64,000 bases of DNA from NCBI GenBank assembly GCA_009746045.1, contig RPFO01001991.1, forward strand, positions 36,549-100,548. The letters are read 5' to 3'. This document shows, piece after piece, positions 8,734 through 19,149 of this stretch. The notes under the pieces were generated by a model. It did no database searches. It saw only the letters and a list, made by a program, of their open reading frames with translations, and was not told the DNA's origin. This stretch comes from Mesostigma viride. Taxonomy: Eukaryota > Streptophyta > Mesostigmatophyceae > Mesostigmatales > Mesostigmataceae. The stretch's first letter is position 1. Each line of letters opens with the position of its first letter. Both the position numbers and the translations under genes were made by a program.

Positions 8734-11592
8734 ATGACAAAGAAGAAAGAGCCCCCGATTCCCCTGGGCTACAAATTCAAAGACCATTTCACACGAGGCG
8801 GTGGCATTTTAACCTGGGCCGGCATTGCAAGCGGTCGGCCGGCTTTGGGCACGGTGTACAGACCAGGCGCAGGCAGGCATCGAGTTAGAAGGGGACGACA
8901 CTAATGAGAGGAATGTGGATGAGGGTGCCGTAGCGGAGGAGGGCGATGCAGGTGGCTCAGCGCACGCACAGCCTGAAATCCATGGTGGTGGTGTTCCGGA
9001 GCAGGCCGTGTCGGAGCAGGTTGTTTCGAATCAGGTTGTTGACAAGCAGCCTGGCTCGGCAACCGGCGGTCAGGGTGGCAGTGGTTCCGTGCAGGCTGCC
9101 AAGCAGAAGCCGCCTGCAGTTCCGTCTGTTCCAACACCTCGGGTGAGACAGAAACCGAAGGAGTCGTGGTTTGAAGGTGACGCTTTCTCGTGGGCCATCC
9201 TTCAGCAGGACTTGGAAGGCGGGTGGGAGATGAAGTGCAAGCTTTGCATCGCTACCGGAATGTCAACCAAGTCACTTTCCACTGACCGGCGGGAGAGGTT
9301 GACAGAGCATGAGACTGCCGGCATCCATCAGAACGCGCTGAGGATCATCAACAACAAGCTGTGCAAGGGCGAGGCTGTCAATCATCTGGTGTCCTCAACA
9401 AGCAAGCACGGCTCCGCTGGCTCTTCGTCGAAATTGGCAAACAGCAGGACCCCTCAGCAGGTGGCAAAGCAGGAGATCATGAACAACTTGTGATGGTGTA
9501 CAAGACCCTGCTGCATGGGCGGCCAATGCTGGACTACGAGCAGACTGCCACGATGGTGAGGTACATGACAGAAGTTGACCCCAAGCCAAAGGGGTTTGAC
9601 CTCTCTGCCAAGTACAACAATGACAACGCGGGGTGGGAAATGGGGGAATGCCTCAATGAAGGCCTCATCGATGAGCTGCATGAGCAGCTCAAGCAGTCGC
9701 CCTTCATCTCCATCTCCTGCTACGATTCTGACGATATCAGCAAGGAGCAGTGCTCTATCGTCATCTACCCCGTGCGCTATGGCATCCGTACAACACAATT
9801 CCTGGCGTGCCACGAGCTGCCCAACGGCATTGCAACTGCGGAGACGGTGTCCATGGGGATCTATGCCAAGCTGAGGAGCCATGGGGGGCTGAGTCGTGAG
9901 GACGTCGCCAACAAGCTCACCTCATGTGGCATGGATGGCGCGGCAGTGATGATCGTGTGCACAGGCGGCGTCATCACGCTCATCAAGGAGCGGTACGCAC
10001 CTTTCGCCTTGGAGGAATGGTGCCCCTCTCACAGGACCAACCTCGTGGGGGTGGAGGTTGCCAACAATGAATTGGTTCAGAAGGTGCAGGGCCTCCTCAA
10101 GGCAATTGCATCCGACCTTCTGCGTAGCGCCAAGCACACCCAGACTTTCATGCTCCACCAAGCTCTGCTGGGCCACAGCGACCAACTCAGCATGCTCGCG
10201 ATCCATGACATCAGGTGGATTTCGATCAGGGGCGTGCTAGAGCGCACGGTCCAAGAGTACGATGCCCTCGTGGACTTCTATTACAAGCGCGCTGATGATG
10301 CTGCGCGCGATGGGGAAACTGACGGCGAGTCAAAGGAGATATTCGAGAAGCTCGTCTCTGCCGACGTGGTACTCGCCATACACGGGCTGCTGCCGCTCTT
10401 TCAGCAGCTTGACATCCTCTGCAAAGCCTTTCAAGCTGATGACGCCCACTGCACCGATGTCGGCAGGTTGGTAACCAGGGCAAAGGAGACCATTTCCCAG
10501 GTGTACTTGGCCGATGCGGCCACGTGTGGCCTGCCTTTCCAGGCGCTACTGCGACCAGTGCGGGGGGAGGTGGATCCACAGCCAGATGTTGACAGTGATT
10601 CGGACAGCTTCCGCATCATCCTACCTGCTGACGCCATGGGGAGCGTGCCTGCACAAGTCACCAAGGAGGCGACCACAGTACAACTAGAGGAGGTCGACGT
10701 GGATGGGGAGAATGAGGTGCAGCTCGTGCCAAAGGGCCAGGAGGAGGGCTTTGCAGTCACTTTTCAAACACGCAAGTCTCGGCTTGGTGACGTGCGTGTG
10801 ACCCGGTCTCGCACAGCTGTGCAGCTGAGCAACCAATCAGACGTGGCCAAGCTGGCCCACATGGTGAAGCAAACCCGCACGAAGTTGGCGCGTGTGGCTG
10901 AGGTGGCTATAACGGAGTTTGACCGCCGCTTCCCCCCCACCCCCTTCACAGAGGCCTGGGAGGTACTGCTTCCAGTCTATTGGGTCCCTGACTGTGACGG
11001 CAACATGCCAAGCGGTGAAGCCGTTAGGCAACGGCTGCAGCCTGTTACGGACCACTACTGCGTGGCACGGGGGTACACTCCCCCAGGCATGGCCCGCACG
11101 AGCGATGGGAAGCACGCCATGCAGGCTCCCCCGATGATTGATCGCGACCTTCTCACGGAGCAGTACAGGGACTTCCGGACGAGCATGGTCAACTGGCCAA
11201 AGGCAAGCGACGACAAGCCTGCAGCATGGCGAAAGGTGTGGGCTGACTGCTGTCAGAACGCGCATCGCTGGGCCATGATCAGTGAGTGGGTGAAGGTTGC
11301 AATGATCATGGTCTCGTTCGCGCCCGGGTCCGTCGCCAACGAGCGGCTCTTCTCTGCGATGAACCTCCTCAAGTGTGAGCGGCGCAACCGTCTCCAAGAA
11401 CTGCACATGGACGCTTCCCTTCGCATTTTCATGCAAGGGCTCTCGTTCAACCACTTTGAGAAGATGAATGGGCTTGAGCGAGCGCATGTTAAATGGACGG
11501 ACAGGAAGCTGCGCCGGCCTGGCGGTAAAACTGGGAACCAACATACAAAGAAAGCCAAGATGGCACTAGCTAGCGGTGGTCCTCGTTTTTAA
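8734..11592 (+). pseudogene. hAT-family transposase, two frameshifts
   Basis: The likely start at 8,734 gives MTKKKEPPIPLGYKFKDHF. A frame change near 8,865 leads into a segment with KESWFEGDAF and a C-x2-C...H-x5-H zinc finger (MKCKLC ... LTEHETAGIH), a BED-like DNA-binding domain. A second one-base change near 9,487 leads into a long frame of about 700 residues ending at 11,592. That frame shows YDSDDISKEQ, GMDGAAVM, the CPSH motif (WCPSHRTNLVG), HDIRWISIRGVLERT, and the C-terminal dimerisation region GSVANERLFSAMNLLKC followed by RNRLQELHMDASL. The order is that of a cut-and-paste hAT transposase. With only two single-base lesions, the copy is recent. A very short intron is not a good alternative, because no GT-AG pair fits either place. 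Confidence 0.85.
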
Positions 11593-12095
11593 AGAGGAAC
11601 CCGGGTCTCCTGAGGTAGCTTTTCCAACTTACAATTGCCTATGGGTGTAGGGTGCATGCAAACAGGCGGCATCATGTTTAATAACTTACTTAGTCAGGCC
11701 GCGCCATGTATGGGTGAGCCATTGTGAGAGCGATACACTGCCTACCGGCAATGCGTACTATGTTTTGTAGCCTCCTATTGTTACCATGTGCACATGCTTG
11801 TATGCTTGCTAAGTTATCATCGGCGCGTGTCTTAGTAGGGCTGCCAGCTGCCGGCTGCGTATACCCCGGTATGAGAATAAGGGCACAAGCAGCCCACTAG
11901 GGGCCTATGGCAAGGCTTCAGAGTTTAGGAGAAATTTTTAACTGTATAAGAAATCCTATTGGGATTTTGTTTTTGTTTTTTTTTAATTGCCATCATCCGG
12001 GGGGGCCGGAGCCCCCCCGGATGATGGCCCCCCGGCCTCGGCCGGGTCCCCTACGGGAATTACCGGAACCCCCCCACCCCTTACCAAAAACACTG

Positions 12096-12103
12096 ATGGG
12101 AGG
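12096..12103. repeat. hAT element 1 target-site duplication, right
   Basis: ATGGGAGG, identical to 7,616-7,623. The following CCATATATAACTACC continues the host sequence seen at 32,781. Confidence 0.9.
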
Positions 12104-13620
12104 CCATATATAACTACCGTCAAAGTCACGGGGGTCAAGACTCGCGTTTTCATTCTTGGTGAATTGACCACACTGCCCTTATATGACACCTATAGATGTG
12201 CATGTGCCGTCTTGTCCATGCGCGTAGGTACCGCGGTACGGATAACCTACGCAAAGCATGCATTCTAGGAGGCAACCACCAACAAACTAGTGATGTTAAG
12301 CCTATTTCAGCTTTCCCTAGCTCATGTAAACTAGGCCTAAGCCTTTTGCTTTTTTGGTGATGGCCAGCACACCTGGTGGCGCATGCTGACAATGGGAAGT
12401 TTTTACTCACCATTACTTACTTGATGATGCCAAAGATTTTAGCCAACTGTCTCACACTCGTGCAATATGTGTGTTGGAATCGTATAACAAACATATATGG
12501 AGGTATTCAAACCCATACAGCCTCTGAAACCCAGCACCATCACACTATGCCACGTATTGACTGAGGTAAGCATCTAAGAAGGTGTTTTAGGAAGGGTCCA
12601 GGTCATGGTCAAGAAAGAGCATGAATAATGCAAAAAGAATAAGCTACGCAAGCTACAAGTTGTATTTAACGTCAGACATCGACAAGAAAACGATGCTTCT
12701 GCTTTACCTGGCATGGCTGGCGTTACCTTGGCCCAGGTGGTGGCCGCAAAATGGCGCGTTGCGGCACACCAAAGTAGTGCAGCATGGTCACTGGATTCGG
12801 CGATTTGTGGCCACCCTTGCACGTTTACGACTACAATGCATCATAACATGTGCAAAGCAGCAGATATATCCCTTCAAAATCGCCGAAAAGGTATTGCTTT
12901 TAAGGTTATTGTCCGGCCTGATCGCAGTTTTTTCCAGCAAAAACGCTGCCGACACCTATCAAATGGCAATCCCGCGAACCAAAAATTTGGCAACATCATC
13001 CTTAGGACGTATCAAGTGTATTCCCTATTTTTGGCAAGCACTTTGGAACGAAAACTTAAATGCCATGCGTGAAGGTAAGCCGCCATGGCCAGGTTGGCCG
13101 TTGTCCGAAATGCACGTTCTACGTGAAAAAATACCCCCTGTACTTTTACCGTCTAGTACACCTGTTAAATATGGTCCAAATATAGCAAACGCTAGCATCA
13201 TGTTCTGAAGAAACTTGTAAACTTTCATTCTTCTCAGCTAAATGTTTCCGTATTCCCGTTAGTATTCTCGGCATTTGGTCGCCCGAGAAGGGGCCGATGC
13301 GTGGTCTACAACTCGATTTTCGGCGGCAAATCGGCAGCCAGACCATTTAGGGGTGAAGCCCAATGCAGTCCCCCACCGCATTCCACAAGGGTTATTACTG
13401 CGGTTATCACTGCTGGAGGAAACATGCGGAAAACGTGCGGGGCCATTCCTGCCAAATTTGAGAACCAACAGACTTCTTGGAGGCAGCGCCGAAGTTTAAG
13501 GACAGCAACCTGCGGTGTGAACTTTGATGCTATCGAGCACAGCCACAACCAAAATAGATCCAAGGTTGGTCTGAAAGTCTGTCGTCTCAGAAATTGTTCT
13601 ATGCTCAAGAGTCCACGGAA
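12104..13620. repeat. Duplicated segment, paralogue of 32,780-35,040
   Basis: Shared words include GGTACCGCGGTACGGATA, GCAAAGCATGCATTCTAGG, CAACCACCAACAAACTAGTG and TTGGTCGCCCGAGAAGGGGC. Parts also recur at 22,200-22,430 and 42,320-42,560. An open stretch at 12,621-13,208 is not preserved in the paralogue at 34,300-34,930, so it is not called as a gene. Confidence 0.65.
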
Positions 13621-13672
13621 TCAGGAAGTGGGCCCACAGTTGCCGTACAGATCCTGTTGTTACTCATGTGTA

Positions 13673-13955
13673 CACAGAGGAGTCCCACTTCGGTGGGACA
13701 ACGGTGGGACAATCTCACATAGGCGGGACACCCCAAGTCACCTCGGTGGGACACCCATTTTCCCAAACCCACCTCGTTGGAACACCCCAACTCACCTCGG
13801 TGGAACACCCTGACTCGCCTCGGTGGGACACCCCATTTTCCTAAATTCATGTAGGTGGGACATTAATTCACCACGGTGGGACGCCCCACGTTTCTGATCT
13901 TGTCCCTAATTGATTGCTGGGTTGGGACGCGTCCCACGGAAGTGGGATTTCTCTG
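13673..13955. mobile_element. TA-flanked miniature inverted-repeat element
   Basis: The ends are inverted: CAGAGGAGTCCCACTTC on the left, and CAGAGAAATCCCACTTC when the right end is read inward, each followed by a GTGGGAC block. A TA dinucleotide lies on each side (13,671-13,672 and 13,956-13,957). The paralogue at 42,600-42,640 reads GTGTAGTGACACAG with one TA, an empty site. The left end has one extra CA. The interior is a degenerate series of CACCTCGGTGGGACACCC units. TA duplication and size point to a Tc1/mariner-type non-autonomous element; no transposase is present. Confidence 0.8.
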
Positions 13956-13957
13956 TA

Positions 13958-14539
13958 GTGACACAGCTGGGCCCGTAGGGTTTGGTTGATCCTGTCCTGG
14001 ATCAGTCCGCATGTATGCTCCTTCTGCACTGAAATTTGCGTGCCGCCCGTTGTACATACTTGAATTTCAATGGACACTGAGAGTCGCCTCTTTCGGTAAT
14101 GCAATGTCAGCCCCAAGGTTTGTGAAGGATTTTTACCTACTTGCCTATCAGTTATCTTTATGTAAACGTAGGCACCTTTTCCTCGGAAGCACGAAGGTCA
14201 ATATGTCAGGCCCATACGTTACATAAACGGGAATAACCAGTTCCTGTCGCCCCAAATTATTCCTCGGAATAATTTGGGCTTCCAGACCTTCATGCTTCCG
14301 AGCAAAACGTGCCTACATTTACGTAAATATATTACTGCTTATTTTTTTGTTATTGCTGAAATAGTCTTACTATCGCAAGCTAAAATTATCTGGAGCAGAT
14401 GTGCAGGGCTGTGGAATCGCGCAACATTCAGCACTTGTTCGCGCCAAACTTTGGAATTTGTGAGATGTACGTCGGGTTCGGACACGTACGCTACGAAATT
14501 GCTCCCAACGTTCCCTTCTCATGGACATTAGTAGCGTGA
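13958..14539. repeat. Duplicated segment, paralogue of 42,622-42,990
   Basis: Sequence after the TA-flanked element continues the same paralogue (GTGACACAGCTGGG, TTGGTCGATCCTGTCCTGG-like, GTCAGCCCCAAGGTTTGTGA, TTGTTATTGCTGAAATAG). It is interrupted by the fold-back element at 14,149. Its end (AAATTGCTCCCAACG) also occurs near 30,010. Confidence 0.6.
14149..14337. mobile_element. Fold-back (hairpin) element, 189 bp
   Basis: Nearly the whole stretch is an inverted repeat. The left arm has CAGTTATC, then GTAAACGTAGGCAC and CTCGGAAGCACGAAGGTC. The right arm read inward has CAGTAATA, then GTAAATGTAGGCAC and CTCGGAAGCATGAAGGTC. A second perfect hairpin, CCCAAATTATTCC with its complement, sits near 14,252-14,279. 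The paralogue at 42,801-42,820 (CTCGCCTAATGTTTTG) lacks it. The target duplication is unclear, at most two or three bases. Confidence 0.7.
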
Positions 14540-15042
14540 GTAGTATTTGCGCACCGCTGTGCCACTTTTTTCAGTTGATTCATTTATTCCACCATACATG
14601 ACATTTGTTGAGTCTTTAATGTATGCACCCCCAGTTGAAGGAAAGAAACCTAGTACATATGATTGGTATAGTACTGTGGGCGCAGCGCCCACATGACTAG
14701 TCCATAAACCCATGCATCCGCATGATTTTGTAGCAACCGACGCACCGTGTCGTGCCGCCACATTCATGCGGCTGATACTGCACTGACGAAAATGGCCCCA
14801 GGGATAGAGTCGTTTCCTTTGTCCTCACTCCCAAGTATGCCAAATGCCTTGCCCTTAGTGATGGCAGCCAATACTATGGTGCCAACTTCTGATGTTGATT
14901 ATGTTGCCTTCAAACAAGTGTATCAAATGTTCATGCTTCCATTTGACATGCATAAAGACTTAGGCCCAGGAAGATACTTCATCCCATATTCTGAATGGTG
15001 AAAAATATGGCATGGTGTTGGGTTTTAAAATCTGCTTTTATG

Positions 15043-15640
15043 ACGCTCGAGTTCCCAAGAAAACCAGCATTTAATTGAAAACAATGAGTAGAGCCCCTGC
15101 CCAAGGCAGGTTATGTAGTCATCTCGTCTCCCTGGCATGCAGGAGTAAGAGTACCCCAAGGGTGGGATGGGTGGGAAGAGACAATTACGGGTCACAACCC
15201 GCTGACCATGCTCATCAAGCCTACCGTCAAAATGGAAAAAGGCAAAAACAGAAATATCCTAACGCTGACAATTTAGTGATTCAGCCAGCCAGCTCATCTG
15301 TCACACGTCTGAGCTGTCAGGCCATGTGTACGATACGAATGCAACCCTGAACACACTACCCAACCAAGCAGAACACCAATCAATTTGTGAGTGCTGGTTA
15401 CATACGATTTCATCACATTTTTTTACTCAACTACCGTCAGCATTCCACGCATGGCCCGCCGTTCAAACGGCGCCTGACTTACAAAAGGCTAAGCTAGTTG
15501 CCAGTACATAGGATTCCCCGGTCAACAACAAGCCGTCCCCGCTCGTCTAACAAGCCAATCTGCATGTACAGCCACAAGGTTGTGGCGGCTCTTTCTTTCC
15601 CGCGTTCTGTTTAACTATTTTCAGAGAAATCCGATTTTCT
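15043..15640. mobile_element. SINE-like dispersed element, family Q, copy 1
   Basis: A block of about 600 bp runs from ATGACGCTCGAGTTCCCAAG to TTTTCAGAGAAATCCGA and recurs at 26,945-27,548 and, split, at 47,962-49,493. The cassette copy at 23,795-23,825 reads through the site without it (GAAAATCTTATTTTG). It has no coding potential. Its mechanism of spread is inferred from copy 2, which is flanked by direct repeats. Confidence 0.65.
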
Positions 15641-16063
15641 GACCACTTTGCCACCAAGAAGCAGCCCCAGGGTTCAAGCCTGGGTCAAGTGATTCAAGGG
15701 CTTCATGAACAATATACGACATAGATGGTCAGGGCATCACAAGCAGATATGGAGATAGGAACTCAGCATAGGCCTCATTTCGGGCTCTGTATGCTATGGT
15801 ACACGTGCTTTTGCTGTTTAAGGTCTTATATAGCGTCTGAAGGTCTTACATATGGAAGCTCTCGTACGGGCATGCAGTTCTTCGGCAACCATGGTGCGAT
15901 CAGTACAAACTACGCTGGTTGTCATTGTCTCTTCAATCTGCCCGCATGGGTGCGCCCCGCATAAGCTGCCACGTGTCACTAGCTATATCTCTGACAACCT
16001 GCACTCAGGCCTTGTTGGTACATGTGTGTGCCATCTGCAACATCTGGATGTCTCTGCTCGCAG

Positions 16064-16135
16064 GTGGCTCATTGGCGACCAACTGAGCGGCACCATCTTG
16101 CAGGGGCTGGGGGGCTTGCCATCACTCTATGTGCT
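16064..16135 (+). CDS. LRR exon 2 (single repeat, 72 nt)
   Basis: The acceptor TCGCAG and donor GTGAGT bound exactly 72 nt. The frame (one leading base, two trailing bases) reads IGDQLSGTILQGL followed by GGLPSLYV. The SGTI-L in place of SGTI-P departs from the consensus, suggesting weaker constraint. It adds 24 residues in phase with the other LRR exons in this window. The exon sits in cassette copy 2, and the intron downstream is interrupted by a family S element 73 bases later. Confidence 0.6.
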
Positions 16136-16207
16136 GTGAGTAAAGCCAGATCCTTGACGCCTGCTAGCTAGTTCTGCCCTTTTGTACTCGGCCAGCATGC
16201 ATGAAAT

Positions 16208-16950
16208 TTAAGATCACTCAGCTCCCAAGAAGACCACCATTTATTGAAACAATAAGTGGAGCCCTGCCACAAATGCAGCAGTTACAGTGGCCTAAAGGTT
16301 TCTCAGTCGGCACGCGGAAGCAAGAAGCCTCCAGGGTGGAGGGAAAGAAAACAGCTGCGGATCATTGCATGCCTAGCTTGCGAAAGGCATGATCCGGCGA
16401 CGCACAAGCTGACATCATCTTAAACCGCCATGCGTCACACAACGACCTGAATAGTGCTGGAAACGCCACTAAAAGTAGACTGCCCAGACACCCCCAGGGT
16501 AGTGCGCTACACGCACCGGTGATAGTAGAACAAGATTCTTAAAACTAACAGCACAAGTCTCGCCCATCTACCCTTGCGGTCGGCCCGAGTCCAATATTCA
16601 ATAAGTAATCACGACTCCCTCAAAACAATCTGTCCCTCAGATTCGCCAAGCAACCAGCCGACCCACAGGTCCGTAGCATGATAGCGGGTGCACAATCAAC
16701 AAACATTACCAATCCTTAGAAACAAAAAATCTCTACTGAAGCATAACCTCTACCTTTTGGACCACTATACAGTAGTCCCCGACCCTTAAACAACCGGGTC
16801 ATCAAAAACAATTAGGCGAGCTTGGAGCTTTTTATAAAATAGGATTAGTCAACCCATGTCCAGCAGGCAATCTTCCTCATGGCAGGCCCAGGCATAGCAG
16901 CCCTATCTTTCCAGCATGCGTTATCAGACTACTTTTGGAGAAAAACGATG
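16208..16950. mobile_element. SINE-like dispersed element, family S, copy 1
   Basis: The block runs from AGATCACTCAGCTCCCAAG to TTTTGGAGAAAAACGATG. It interrupts cassette sequence that reads GCATGAAATTTGTGTGCT in the copies at 24,376 and 45,000-type positions. Other copies lie at 38,044-38,776 and 38,777-42,308 (split). Near its start it shares CTCCCAAGAA, CATTT-ATTGAAA and CAAT-AGT-GAGCCC with family Q, so the two families are related. Confidence 0.65.
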
Positions 16951-17790
16951 GTGTGCTTTCATCGCCACCCTGTGTTTTGCTATCCCTTGTATGCAAGCAT
17001 GGAGGATGTGGTTCTGCACCGTAGTTCCGTTACCAGCTTCGGCATCGATTGCTGGATTGCGACTTGCAGAAGCAGGCCATGGTAAATGGTCGGGGCAGCC
17101 GTTCGGGATCTCATTACATCCATGGTCCGGCCAGCGGCCTAGATACCAAAAGATGTAAGTTCGATCTATGACTGGAATGCCGTAGATGGTGGTTGTACTT
17201 ACAACTGTATGAGGCTGTATTCCTGGAATGGAATGCTAGTTACAATAATCATGAGGCCTAAATCATATTATTGGCATGCAGCATTTACAACAGTTATCAG
17301 ACCCAGTGTTCCAGTGTTGGTCCCCCCCTTGTGTTGCAGGGATGGTGGGTGGGAAAAGAATAGAGGTCGACCTTTGCTGGGTAGGTTTGCTTTTGTCTTA
17401 TTTGCATTTCACGCGGCGATTGCCCAGATGGCGTTTGTTTTGCCGCACAAACTTTTCGCCTGAACAGATGACACAAATTGGCGTTCTGGTTGCCGGCGAC
17501 TGACCTAGTCTGCCGGGGCTCTTAGGTCACGTATAGCGTGAGAGAAAGTTTTTTATATAAGTAATGACTACGTCATTAACACTAGATAGTGTCAAGATTG
17601 CATCCCGAGGTAGCTCTTGCCACCTGGCCAGGGAACTGGCCGAATTGTTTAGTCATCTAACATTCAACAAAGGTGCTGATATATGGGTTTGGGGGGTAAT
17701 TTCGCCATATCCCAGTTGCAACAGCGTGCCTGGCATTGCTAAAGCATCTGGTGACTTTTTGGTTAATTTTTTCTTTTTCACGCGCGCACG

Positions 17791-18637
17791 ATGTCTGCTG
17801 CGCTCCGTAAAACCTGGAAAAACAGAGTTTTGCGCGTGTCTGGCGAGGTTTTTGAGACCCCCAATGTCACGTACTCAGGCACTGTCACGAATGTTAGGCA
17901 CGGTGGGGGGCGGGCTGGCTCTTCAGTGCAGCTTTATTGCGACGTATGATGACGGCAAGCACCACTGGTGCGATATGGCAGTGGTCGAAAATTGGTGGGC
18001 AAGCCAAGGCTTCCACAGTTTCAGAGAGGAAGGTGACAATAACGACAGTTGTGGCCAGGACGAATCTGGTTCCAGAACTGTCAGAACCGTTAGTGACGAA
18101 GAAAACGTACCGGGTAGTGCCAACACCTATGGTGGAGACTGTGCTGATGACAACAACCAGCCCCGACCAAAACGCGGCCGGCCTGCTGGCTCACTTGCAT
18201 GGGGTGCAGGCTTGACCCGCTTTAGGGGCAGGGCGGGGCAGGGCCAGGCAATCCGGAATGGCCAAGAAGCCAGCAACTTTGAATGGGCAAATGTCGAACT
18301 TGACAAGCCGCCCGCGGAAGATGTCGCTCCTGCCTCGAGCGTTGAACCTCCAGTGCGAGAACTTGTCCGCCATCAACTTCTTTTTCTTGCTAGTGACGCT
18401 GGAATTTATCCGCCAGATTGCTGGCTGGACCAAGGAGAAGGAGCGTCGTGCCAAGCTCGAGGCGGAAGCAAGGGAGGCGCTGGAAGGATGTGTCACAGCC
18501 CTCAACCTACGTGGACAGCAAGATGGTCCGCTTCTACAGCTCACGCCATGGCAGCCCTGACGAGGACCCCGTGGTGTAGGAGTGGTGGAACAAGGGCAAG
18601 GGAGAGAACGAGATGGTGGACATTCCTGAGATCAAGG
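17791..18637 (+). pseudogene. piggyBac-like transposase, 5' fragment
   Basis: A candidate start at 17,791 gives MSAALRKTWKNRVLRVSGEV. After a frame change near 17,945 it continues YDDGKHHWCDMAVVENWW, then an acidic and basic stretch with PRPKRGRPAGS. Near 18,350 another frame gives NLSAINFFFLLVTLEFIRQI, which resembles the N-terminal domain of piggyBac transposases. The region coding for the catalytic Asp triad is missing. The text then jumps to DSKMVRFYSSRHGSPDEDP, an in-frame stop, and KGKGENEMVDIPEIK up to the LTR element. The 3' fragment resumes at 21,310. This is an internally deleted relic. Confidence 0.7.
18633..18637. repeat. LTR element target-site duplication, left
   Basis: CAAGG immediately before the 5' LTR, repeated at 21,310-21,314 immediately after the 3' LTR. 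Confidence 0.9.
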
Positions 18638-19149
18638 TGTCAAGAATCCTGTCTTGAATATGCCCATTATGCTGACCGTGCAGAAATCTATAATACGGGC
18701 AACTGTATTCGAGCCCTAATTAACAAATAGATATGCTCGGATAGTAGTACCTAAGTGGGATTTGTCCTACGTGAACGGACACTATGACTATGTGCCAAGT
18801 TGTACAATGGCACTAGGACCATTGGTCACTATCTTCACCAGATTATAGTATTGTGTCATGTGCATGTCATACCATGCCGTACCGAGTCATGCATGCGCAT
18901 GCACCATGTTCCAACATACCAGCTGTCGTTATCGACCCATTGTCGGCCCATGCGCATACCAGGGCCGCCGCCACCACTCACCTACCATAATTACCAATGT
19001 TCACGCTACCTTGAGGTAGCCATGGAAAGCCACACCAAATGGACGTAATAAATAATTTTCCTGGCTCCTGACGCTTAAGTCGGCAATGATTCACCACCTA
19101 CGAATTATTAATTTAAGTCCCCATAATAATAACCCCATGCCCTTTAACA
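18638..19149 (+). repeat. 5' LTR, 512 bp
   Basis: It matches 20,798-21,309 line for line with no difference that I could see, including an identical 82-residue open frame. Identical LTRs indicate a recent insertion, because the two are copies made at integration. Confidence 0.92.

Larger units (their letters stand above)
7624..12095 (+). mobile_element. Complete hAT DNA transposon, 4472 bp
   Basis: The termini are inverted copies: CAGTGTTTTTGCTAAC on the left, and CAGTGTTTTTGGTAAG when the right end is read inward. Both continue to GAATTACCGG-type sequence about 30 bases in. A perfect 8-bp duplication ATGGGAGG flanks the element. The paralogous locus at 32,750-32,830 reads straight through this site with a single ATGGTAGG (32,773-32,780), so it is a natural empty site. 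Inside are subterminal repeats, a transposase gene on the plus strand, and about 500 bases of non-coding right end with GGGGGGCC-rich palindromic sequence at 11,998-12,030. Confidence 0.93.
14540..17650 (+). repeat. LRR cassette copy 2 with two nested insertions
   Basis: The cassette starts with a block containing GGCGCAGCGCCCACATGACT and CTCACTCCCAAGTATGCC, shared with 23,590, 30,190 and 43,150. It continues through CAAGAAGCAGCCCCAGGGTT and the LRR exon to AACTGGCCGAATTGTT near 17,645. Compared with copy 3 at 23,590-24,960, it has gained an element at 15,043-15,640 and another at 16,208-16,950. A short frame at 14,747-15,001 is not conserved in the other copies. Confidence 0.7.

Noticed and set aside
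9361-9490. First 43 codons of the long hAT frame as the true transposase N-terminus
   Set aside because: The zinc-finger-containing frame that ends at 9,493 continues into the long frame through a one-base shift at about 9,487. The earlier codons of the long frame are out-of-frame shadow.
12621-13208. 195-codon frame as a gene
   Set aside because: The paralogue at 34,300-34,930 breaks the frame, and substitutions do not favour coding positions by eye.
13670-13900. CRISPR-like array of CACCTCGGTGGGACACCC units
   Set aside because: The repeats are degenerate, the spacings irregular and the block is bounded by inverted ends with a TA target in a eukaryotic genome.
14747-15001. 84-codon frame containing DVDYVAFKQVYQMFMLPFDM
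   Set aside because: The same block in three other cassette copies carries stops or shifts after FDMHKD, so it is cassette sequence rather than a maintained gene.
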